Part shown: positions 56,178 to 64,000 of the stretch, piece after piece
How positions within the stretch are numbered: position 1 is the first letter of the stretch
Layout: the number at the start of each line of letters is the position of its first letter
Assembly (NCBI GenBank): GCA_015350385.1
Contig: WNKI01000002.1
Span: 2,926,357 to 2,990,356, forward strand
Length of the DNA: 64,000 bases
Origin: Aculops lycopersici
Lineage: Eukaryota; Arthropoda; Arachnida; Trombidiformes; Eriophyidae
Direction: 5' to 3'
Translations under genes and position numbers: made by a program
The notes under the pieces: model-generated
The model's input: the letters and a program-made list of their open reading frames with translations, nothing else
Databases searched by the model: none
What the model was told of the DNA's origin: nothing

Positions 56178-58555
56178 TGTTGTGGTTGCTCCGGTACCGT
56201 TAGTTTGAAATGCAATTTATGATTTTACCTGTCGAAATGCAAAGAAACGACGAGAGAGAAGAAAGATGAAAACTTTTTTGCCTCTACGAAAACTCCTGCT
56301 CAATTCGCGCGGGTGGCCAATTGAATTAACTTGTAAGCCCGAGTTGCTCGCGACTCTTACGGAAAATCAATTCCATTTTTCTGCTCGCTCGCTCTCTCAC
56401 TTGCTAACTTTTAACTGGAATCCGGAGACTTTCGGTCGCTTTCGTCGCTTTGTCGGCCCAGAGGATCGCAACCGGAAAACAAGTTGGCGAGTGCGGCGAG
56501 GTAGCAACGATGTGAAGTGAGCAACTGCAGCTGCGGTGGCGATAGCAGAGGCTAATGGTCAGTCAGTCGTTCGGTCAGCCGACTTGCCGCTCGCTGGCCG
56601 CCTGGCTGACCACTTGATGATCCGGTGCCACTTGTTGCCCCCGCAACAAAGCACACAAGCTTAGCTATCTGTTACTCCATCAGCTCGTTATCGTCGTCCG
56701 GCATCATGAGTATCAACAGGAGTAACAAGAGTAACAGCACAAGAGGCGGCAGTGGCGGCCATCGGTAGTCGCCACCATTCATCCATTCATTCATATTCAA
56801 CAAGCGCGCGACTTGTCGCCATCGTCAACTGCGAGCGAGAGTCCCAATGGCTTCGCCAGTAACGTTGCCAACTGGCAACCACTTGTTGCTTCCATTGCTG
56901 TGGCCATTGCAGTGTCCATTGCTGTTGCCTTTGCCGTTGCGCAACTAGTTGTTGTCACGGCGACTATGTGGCAGTTGGCGACACATAAACTGGAAGCTGG
57001 TTTTTGTGGCTTCATTGCCTGAAATTTAAGCTCAACTTTCCGGCCGGATAATGGTGACATTCGCGCGCACCGCTCGCCGTCTAGTTTCGTTTCATCTCAT
57101 AAGTCTACTGCGAGATTCGCCTTTCCAACTGGCTGGCCAGTCATCAAGGCAACACAACGTTACGACAAAGATGAAGTCACCAATCGCTATTGGCGAGTGG
57201 CGAGTTTCAAGAGCCAGTGCCACAGTAGCCAGCTCTCAGTGGCTGATGGCAAACATCCGTCAGTCTTATGAGCTAGCCGGCGAGCCAACTAGATAGATTT
57301 AACAAGTGGCCAGGAGTCAGCGAGTCACTCAGTCAGTAAGTCAACGGGCTCTGCCACTAGATCCAGTCGGCGGCAGCTAGACTAACTAGTTAACTTGGTT
57401 GGCCAGCCATTGGTGGTTGTCCTCGCGTTATCTCATCTCAATAACCAGCTAGCTTGAGGGCCGCCCAGCTAGCTGCTATGGTTTCATGGCAAAACTTCAT
57501 TGGTGGTTATATGTGAATGTGTCCGGTATCTGCACTAGTGGCCATTGAAACTCGAGGACTCTGGAGTGTCGCCGCGTCCTTATTAGCGCGAACACAAATA
57601 GTCGGACGCCCGACTATTGGATTTGATTGGATTGGCTGATGAATCGGATTGGTGGTGGTGGTCGTCGTTGTGGTGGTGGTCGTCATGGTTGCGGTTGCAT
57701 CCACTGGTCAGTGTGGTGGCTGACCATTCATTTTCCACGACAGGAACACTGCGTTGCATTGGATTGCGTCGCGATGCACAAGCGCACCAGCAACCTGTTG
57801 CCAAGTGAGCCTTCACTCTATTTGCCGCCCACTTGGCGCCGAAACTACAGCGTACGACCAACAACAAGTGGAATGAGCACGAAGCCAAGTGGCCAGCGCA
57901 AGTCACCTGTTGATGGTCGCGTGTGTGGAGCGCATGCGCTTGGAGCGCATATCGAAGCCAACCGATTGGCAAGACTGCGCTGGCACATAATTTGCGCAAT
58001 CATTTTACTCGCAGTTTTTGGCCGCTCAACGCGCCCGAAAATACTACAACCAAAAACTAAGAGTCAACAGAGAAGAGGAGAAAAAAGCCGTTAGGTTGCG
58101 ACGGCGCCAGCGACGATTTGTTTAGAGCATTGCGTCACATACTATTCTTTTAACTTTTCGCGATTCCGGTGACAAACAAACAAAAAAGTGAGCAAGGTGA
58201 GCTAGAGAGTAACAAAACAGAACAAGACGACGCGAGAAGTGGAATAAAGCAAGAGGTCGATTTTCAAACAAGCAATGACAAGTAACCGGCAGCCGGAAGT
58301 GGGCAAGCACAAGCAGCGAAGACGTTCAAGTCAGTAGCAGCAACAACAAAATGATGCAAAGTTTTTGAGTTACTTTGGCGAGGAGGCAAGAGGCCAGCAT
58401 CAAGTTAGCTGCAACAAGAGTTGATCAGAATCATTAAATCACATAGAAATCATGAGCAAAAGTTGAAAAGTGAAATTTGAGATACCAACTCAAGGGAGAA
58501 AGGGAGTAATTGAAATTTCAACTTGTAAAATCGTCAATAATATCAATCAAGCAAC

Positions 58556-61500
58556 ATGAACGTCACTAGCCCAAACCAGAAAGTTCAAAAAGGTTGGTTG
58601 TCGCGGTGGACGAGAAAACAGTGGAGTCGCCATTGGTTTGTATTGAAGAACGGAAGTCTCACATACTACCGTGGGCCAGCCGCCGAGCTGTGCTCCTTTT
58701 TAGACGGAGTCTTGGACTTGAGTCTCATAAAACATATTGAAGTCCAGCAGGTTGATTGTAACAATAAATCTTCAAGTCAAAACAATAACAACAGTAACAG
58801 CAACAATGATTCAAACAAGTCGCCGCCAATTAACAATGGCAGTCAATATCCCCAATTGCATTACACTTGCTCGCCGCCGACCAACCATCAATTGGGCAAC
58901 CACAACCACCACCTCCTTCACAACCACCAAACGAATCTCAACTCTCACTACAATTTCACGTTGAAAATGTGGAATGGCGAGTGCCACACTTTGGGTGCCG
59001 CCACGCTAGCTGAGAGATCCCAATGGCTCGATGCCATAAATGCCTGCACCAATGGCGAGCTAGCCGACGACGAAACCTCGACCGATTCGGCGAGTTCCGC
59101 TTCCTCTGATTCCTCGCCTACTTCAAATTTGTCAGCAAAGAGTACAGATATTGGCAGTGCAAGCAAGAAGAATAATAACAATAATAATAATTCGAGCCTT
59201 GGAAGCGGTCGGCACTACTACCACCAACACAACCACCTGTCGCGCAACTCGTACAACAACTCGAGAGTTGCAAATAATCATCGAATGAGCATTAGCCAGG
59301 ACGCAGCTGCAACTCAACTGTCGCTAGACCAGCTCGCTATAAAACTCAAGTCGGCAATCAGGAGGAGAAGCGATGAGCAGCAGCAGCAACAGCAGGATGT
59401 TGTGCTACAACAAATGGGAGGTAAGCAACAAGTGGTGTTGTCGAGAGAAAGTGATACGCAAAAAGTGCAATTAGTAGCCAGTAGCAAGACCAAGTCGAAT
59501 TTTATTTCAGATAACATCCAAGAGAAATCATTGGAAGTGAGCAAGAGAAATAATGAAGTGGCAAAGCCATCAATTGCAACTCGACACCAAGTTAACTTCA
59601 ACTCTATTATTATCGAGCACAACAACAACGACGAAACTGCCAACGCAAATGCAAACGCAACCGCAAACCAACTAAAGGAATCTAGTCAAATGCAAGCATC
59701 AACACCAACTGCCACCACTACCAGCACCAGCGCAACAAACATGAAAGATACAACAGAAAGAGCAATTAGAATAGAGAAGCAACAGCCGTCTAGTCAACAG
59801 CAGCAGCAACAACAGAAGAAGAATAAGAAGCAAAACATCAATATGAGCACCAGTAGCAGTGAGGTCAAAAGACAACAAGAGCATCAAGAGTCCGAAGTGC
59901 AGGACGTAGAAATAGACGAAGACTCGGACAACGAAGAGGATGCGAGCCAATCATCGTTTAAGAGGCGATTGATGTGCTTCAAGGCACGAGATTCGCTTGA
60001 TCTCGACAGTTTAAGACGAGAGCCAAAGTTGATTGCGCACAAGAAGAAGTTGAATTTACCAATTACACAACAGAGTGATGATCATCGAATAGAACACGAT
60101 TCCAATTTATTAACCAACTCCTCGCTGTCCGACGATGAAAATGATCAGGACAACGAAGAGGGTTCATCGGCTTCGCTCAGTAGCAGAGTTGGCGGCGGCG
60201 ACGACGACGACGAGTGCCAAAAATTGGATGAAAATCAGGAGCTAAGGGAAGGGTTTTCCATTCGCAATGGAGAACAAGTGCGACTTCCGGCACCACCGTT
60301 GGCCAAAATACTGCGCACAAGCGAGAGCCTGGAGACGAATTTGAGCGAGCAACTGGAAATGGTCTCGTCGCCGCCAAGACAGAAGAAGCGAGTTACATTT
60401 GATCTCAGTGTTGCCAAGTTGGGTACCGAAACTTCCTCCTCGTCAACGTCGAGCGACTCCTCAGAAACTGAAGGCGAAGACGACGAGGACGATCGTCCGC
60501 TGTCTTCGTCAGAGGAAGTAGAAGAAGAAACGGAAGAAGTAGAAGAAGAAGAAAGAGAAATTGGCAACGATAATAATGACGAAGATGACGACGATTCCTC
60601 AGTCAGTTCTTCGGTTGACTCCTCATCGTCTACCTCAAGCTCGTCCTCGTGTTTAGTGGACAACGAGATGATGAGTCAAGTATCGGAAATAGATGAAGAA
60701 AAATTAAAACCAGAGTCTTGCGAGGAAAACACAGCGAGTCAAATCAAGAGTCAAATGAGTCAAATGATAGCCGCCAAGTCACCTGTCGACTCGTCGCAAA
60801 CCATTCAGTTCAAGCTAACAGGTTGCAGCACCACAAACGGCAAGAGTTTAGACGACGACGAGGACTCCACTTGTGAGATGGTGCGCCGAATGATAGCCAG
60901 GCGCCGCGTGCGAATGATGCAAATGAGCCAAAGTGTCCGTAGCGAGCTAGTTAAATTTGATCTCGACGACGAGGAATTGAGATGGCAGCAGCAGCAACAG
61001 CAACAACAACAACAACAGATGGACGCTCAAGAAAAAGTTGGCTCACCTGGCGAGGGGCAGGAGAATCGCAAGCAAAGTGACGCCACCTATCGTGCTATGC
61101 CCCACGACTCGAATGAAACAGAATCCCAACCACCATTAGGTGACGCAACGAGCAAGGAAAATGCACAGCCCCACGGCCGCAACTTAGAGTTAGCCGGTCA
61201 GCTTGAGTTGGCCAGCAATAGAGTGGGCCAATTGGAGCGTAAATTGAGCGACTCCTATGCAAACTTTGGCCAGTTGGAATTGACATGCAAGCGATTGGAA
61301 AGTGAGCTGGCTAGAGTTAATGAGTCGCATGAGGAGGAGTTGAGGTGCATGCAGGTTAAGGTTGAGGAGTTGACACGCGATTTGGCTTTAAATCAGGCAA
61401 AACTTGCCGAGGCTCGGCAAAAGATTTCAAGTCTTGAGCGCCAACAACATCAGCGATTGTCGGGCAAACACAACCACAGTAGTGGCAACCAAAACCACGC

Positions 61501-62065
61501 TAATAACAGTAATGGCAACAGCAACGACCACCACAATAAGTTGCTATCGAACAAGTTAATGTCAGGTAATCTAATTAGCGCGCCAATTGGCGGCTCCACG
61601 TCGGCCGCTGCGGCCAAGGCTCTCAATTGGCTGCGTCACCAGCACGAGCAATCCGATCAGCACCTGTCATCGGGGGGCCAGCTTACGAACGGCAGCCACC
61701 TGATGATGGCCGGAAGTGGCGCGGGCCTAAACAGTAGCCACATGCCGCTGCTTTTGATGCAACATGTCAAGCACACGCTCGCCGTCAACCACCAGCAAAC
61801 TATTGGTCTCAAGTTACTCAATCAAAGCAAGCAAATTCAACGCCGACTCAATGAGCTCGAGTACAAAGTCGACCGAATGTCAGCCGGCAATTGTCAAGTG
61901 GCCAGTGGTAGCGGCGACACTACTGCCACTGCTACTTCTATGGCCCCACCAGCCGGACGTTCCAGCTTAGCAGCAGCAGCGCCGGCCGTTGCTACAACCA
62001 CTTGCTCTGCCAGTGAGGTCGCAAGTCCGGCCACAATATTGGAAAGACAACAGCAAGCAACCTAA
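58556..62065 (+). CDS. PH-domain and coiled-coil protein, Outspread/MPRIP-like
   Basis: The protein is 1169 residues in one exon. The PH domain opens at KGWLSRWTRKQWSRHWFVLK (12-31), continues to about residue 66, is interrupted by an Asn/His-rich insert (about 67-130) and resumes at YNFTLKMWNG with the conserved helix Trp at about 157. The GW-x(7)-W-x-x-HWFVL pattern and the LDG-x-x-DLS strand are closest, to my eye, to the second PH domain of MPRIP and of Drosophila Outspread, which bind actin and myosin phosphatase. A canonical PP1-docking motif RVTF is at 612-615 (in QKKRVTFDLS). Long Ser/Asp/Glu and Gln runs follow, then a coiled coil at about 875-962 (LELAGQLELASNRVGQLERK and on) and a short one near 1080-1100. 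A cytoskeletal adaptor that brings PP1 to membranes or actin is an inference. The 3' neighbour is unknown. Confidence 0.85.
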   Translation: MNVTSPNQKVQKGWLSRWTRKQWSRHWFVLKNGSLTYYRGPAAELCSFLDGVLDLSLIKHIEVQQVDCNNKSSSQNNNNSNSNNDSNKSPPINNGSQYPQLHYTCSPPTNHQLGNHNHHLLHNHQTNLNSHYNFTLKMWNGECHTLGAATLAERSQWLDAINACTNGELADDETSTDSASSASSDSSPTSNLSAKSTDIGSASKKNNNNNNNSSLGSGRHYYHQHNHLSRNSYNNSRVANNHRMSISQDAAATQLSLDQLAIKLKSAIRRRSDEQQQQQQDVVLQQMGGKQQVVLSRESDTQKVQLVASSKTKSNFISDNIQEKSLEVSKRNNEVAKPSIATRHQVNFNSIIIEHNNNDETANANANATANQLKESSQMQASTPTATTTSTSATNMKDTTERAIRIEKQQPSSQQQQQQQKKNKKQNINMSTSSSEVKRQQEHQESEVQDVEIDEDSDNEEDASQSSFKRRLMCFKARDSLDLDSLRREPKLIAHKKKLNLPITQQSDDHRIEHDSNLLTNSSLSDDENDQDNEEGSSASLSSRVGGGDDDDECQKLDENQELREGFSIRNGEQVRLPAPPLAKILRTSESLETNLSEQLEMVSSPPRQKKRVTFDLSVAKLGTETSSSSTSSDSSETEGEDDEDDRPLSSSEEVEEETEEVEEEEREIGNDNNDEDDDDSSVSSSVDSSSSTSSSSSCLVDNEMMSQVSEIDEEKLKPESCEENTASQIKSQMSQMIAAKSPVDSSQTIQFKLTGCSTTNGKSLDDDEDSTCEMVRRMIARRRVRMMQMSQSVRSELVKFDLDDEELRWQQQQQQQQQQQMDAQEKVGSPGEGQENRKQSDATYRAMPHDSNETESQPPLGDATSKENAQPHGRNLELAGQLELASNRVGQLERKLSDSYANFGQLELTCKRLESELARVNESHEEELRCMQVKVEELTRDLALNQAKLAEARQKISSLERQQHQRLSGKHNHSSGNQNHANNSNGNSNDHHNKLLSNKLMSGNLISAPIGGSTSAAAAKALNWLRHQHEQSDQHLSSGGQLTNGSHLMMAGSGAGLNSSHMPLLLMQHVKHTLAVNHQQTIGLKLLNQSKQIQRRLNELEYKVDRMSAGNCQVASGSGDTTATATSMAPPAGRSSLAAAAPAVATTTCSASEVASPATILERQQQAT

Positions 62066-62154
62066 AGATGAGATATATATATTTTTCCCGCTTATTCCTA
62101 TACCCGCCCCGATGCCTCTTATGTTGGCGCATTCGGGCGCGCAAAGCGCAAGAC

Positions 62155-62160
62155 AATAAA
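62155..62160 (+). terminator. Candidate poly(A) signal of the PH-domain gene
   Basis: AATAAA lies 90 bases after the stop codon, within AATAAAATAAAA. It supports the 3' end of this gene near 62180. Confidence 0.7.
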
Positions 62161-63947
62161 ATAAAATCACCAAGAGTCAGAAACCAATCAATTGATTGTC
62201 TTTACTAGCAAATTTTGTGTTTGTGTGCCACAATTTTAGTTTCAACTTTTGCTGTTAAAATAATTGAATCCATTTAGATTTGGCTGCTGCCGCTTTTATT
62301 ATTATTGTGTATTCCCCCAATTGACTCTCTTGTAGCGATAGTAGTGGTAGTAGGCAAGTGTAGCGGCGCCGTTACACTTGCCGCCAGTGCAAATGTATCC
62401 AAAAGACTATCAATGTTTGTCTCTCTTCTCTCAAACCGATCGATGTCTTTGTTGCGCTGCCTCCATTATCTCAGTTAGCTAGCCCCGGTGTCATGTTATC
62501 TCATCTCTTACCCCCAATCGTCGAGACCATTGAAGGGTCGCCGCCGATCAAACGAACGCCACCAAAACATGCACTTAATTTATGGCCTCCACTGGCCCAT
62601 TTGCTGCTGGCTGCTCCTCTCCTTGTAGCTTGGTGTGCCATTTGAAATCTCAGTATGTCGGCTCGCAACATCGGCAATTGAACTCTAGCTGCAACAGCAG
62701 CAACCACCACGACCCCCCCCCCCCCACCAGCGGTGCCAAAACACGAGGCTGTTAATTTAATTGGCAGCTCCATCTCTGGCTCTAATTCTTGCTTCGGTTG
62801 CCCATTCGCTCGCCCGTTGTCTCTCTTGTCCCATTGTCTTCGGTTTAGTCCAATTGAGTCGAGCGGCGAGTTAAGTGGCCGCACGCACAACCCACTTGCA
62901 AGTTTCGAGGAGCCGCTCGCCTGGCGCGCGGAAAATTTGTAACCGCAGTAGCCGAGTGGCGGCGAGTTTGACGACAAAGCGATCGAGAGTGAAACTTGTA
63001 GTTCTTGGCCTCACTGCCACGGCCGCCGCCGCTATTGCAACAACAGCAAGTGTTTCGATGGGCTAAAACCAATAAATAAAGACTGAATCATGTTGGTCAC
63101 TCGCCTTCTCGCTCAGATACACTCAGGTTAGAGAGCAAAGGAGGCACCTAGCGACCTGGCGCCTCTATGCTACTTTCTCTTAGATCGCACTCCTCTGTGG
63201 CCTACAGGGAAAGTCGGCGCTGGGATCGGGTTGCAAGCAAACGGGACAGAAAGAGGGCGAGTTAACAGGCGAGCAACGCGCGCAATGAATCAATTTGCCA
63301 CTCGGCTGGCTGCTCGAGTGATTCGGGCGCCTTGGGCGTGGCTTTAGTTTGACACAAAAGAGCATCAGTGATGGTAAGAGCAGCAGCAACAATAACAACA
63401 ACAACATCAAGCTCACACTGGCTAACTAAGAGCACCGCTGATGCCATTGTCGCATGCCACTTCCACTGTCCAGCTCCACCAACCATCAACGCAACTAATG
63501 CAACGGCCACTCGATTTGCAGCGAGACGACGAGCGGCGCGAGTCTCGCCGCACGTGTACTTCAAGTGGCCATCCAGTGGGCGCTATGTAGCTGGCCTCAA
63601 GTTAGCAGACAAGCGAGTGAGCTGGTCGCTACATAAATGGCCGGCTCGACATGGGAATTTTCCATTATCGTTGCTATCCTTTGAACCAACGCGCTAACTC
63701 TCATCCATTCAAATGGCGAGTATCAAACGGCGCGAGTGTGAGTGCGAGTGCAAATACCAGTCGGTTAGATTGGTCGCCTGGCTGGCATCTAGCGAAAGAG
63801 GGGAAGAGAGAGAGAGAGAGTGTTAAGCATGCGCACTGTAGATGCGAACCCATTGAGTGCGGCTGCGGGCTTTGTCACGCCCATCAGCCTAGTTAGCCAG
63901 CTACCCGATGTACCGAACGACTATGTAGAATGCGTGTGATCGCGCGG
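62161..63947. other. Right-hand spacer
   Basis: No supported gene. Frames up to 158 codons (62501-62977, -) have no domain and overlap opposite-strand frames. A poly-C run lies at about 62713-62725. The far right is presumably the upstream region of the gene implied by the TATA box at 63948. Confidence 0.45.
62353..62382. repeat. 30-bp near-perfect palindrome
   Basis: Arms GGCAAGTGTA (62353-62362) and TACACTTGCC (62373-62382) surround CGGCGCCG, itself a palindrome, with one mismatched pair. Each arm carries the E-box CAAGTG that is also the core of the dispersed word. Confidence 0.85.
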
Positions 63948-63955
63948 TATAAAAG
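63948..63955 (+). promoter_or_regulatory. Candidate TATA box of a gene beyond the window
   Basis: TATAAAAG in a GC-rich setting (CGCGCGG before, GCGCAC after), with about 45 bases left in the window. The spacing would put the transcription start near 63978. No coding sequence is visible yet. Confidence 0.5.
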
Positions 63956-64000
63956 CGCACACACAAGACACGAATAAAGTGAGTCTAAATCTAAGTTTCC

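Larger units (their letters stand above)
45434..58555. other. Large gene desert
   Basis: No supported gene in about 13 kb, including a 933-N gap (48991-49923). The longest frame, 54679-55410 (+, 243 codons), has no signal, domain or compositional sign of coding. Contents include a (CCACTA)n run at about 48386-48438, CT runs, a (TTG)n run at 56094-56160, two inverted repeats (51244-51274 and 55516-55548), and eleven copies of CAACAAGTG (46579, 48753, 50754, 53382, 53588, 54188, 54479, 56629, 56880, 57862; plus many CAACAGGT variants). The right end must contain the promoter or noncoding exons of the PH-domain gene. Confidence 0.5.

Noticed and set aside
56015..56215. Poly-Gln protein on the minus strand
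   Set aside because: The frame is almost entirely the TTG/GCT repeat; flanks carry no coding signal.
57583..58094. Overlapping frames of 138-155 codons on both strands
   Set aside because: Produced by a GGT/GTC-rich repeat near 57650-57690; no domain.
58750..58950. Asn/His-rich segment of the PH gene as an intron
   Set aside because: No good donor or acceptor at its edges and the frame stays open, so I keep it as coding.

Overview
The window reads as nuclear DNA of an arthropod, most likely a chelicerate such as a mite. The evidence is a bursicon-type LGR2 receptor (arthropod moulting and tanning hormone system) and a chitin-binding cuticle protein whose R&R domain ends in the FRA-x-I-x-TNE-x-GT form typical of arachnids. 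Genes are sparse, several large ones have no introns, and the spacers are full of simple repeats. Three runs of N mark assembly gaps.

Layout. 1-2.6 kb has no recognisable gene. 2641-3162 is a non-autonomous hAT-like element with 31-bp perfect terminal inverted repeats and an 8-bp target duplication. 4.1-10.5 kb is a compact block of three single-exon genes: RAD54 (+), a RAD51 paralogue (-) whose coding end overlaps that of RAD54 by 31 bp, and the bifunctional lysine-degradation enzyme AASS (-). 10.5-18.2 kb is a gene desert. 18.4-21.5 kb is a four-exon cuticle protein gene with a TATA box. 24.9-32.7 kb is an eight-exon gene for a leucine-rich-repeat GPCR of the bursicon receptor (LGR2/rickets) type. 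32.7-40.4 kb is a second desert. 40.4-45.4 kb holds three tandem paralogues (-), each with a hydrophobic N-terminus, a Thr-rich linker and a RING-H2 domain. 45.4-58.5 kb is a third desert with a 933-N gap. 58.6-62.1 kb encodes a PH-domain/coiled-coil protein of the Outspread/MPRIP type with a PP1-docking motif. A TATA box at 63948 suggests another gene starting just beyond the window.

Connections. RAD54 and the RAD51 paralogue both act in homologous recombination and are arranged tail to tail. The cuticle protein and the bursicon receptor are neighbours and both belong to cuticle biology. The RING-H2 trio looks like a local family expansion and shares a short motif that I do not recognise from any described domain.

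The strongest unexplained signal is a short word, CAACAAGTG (often GCAACAAGTGGC), counted by eye at 29 places on either strand against about 0.5 expected by chance. Twenty-eight of the 29 lie outside exons, mostly in the deserts. It resembles the E-box-like site of Scratch/Snail zinc-finger proteins.
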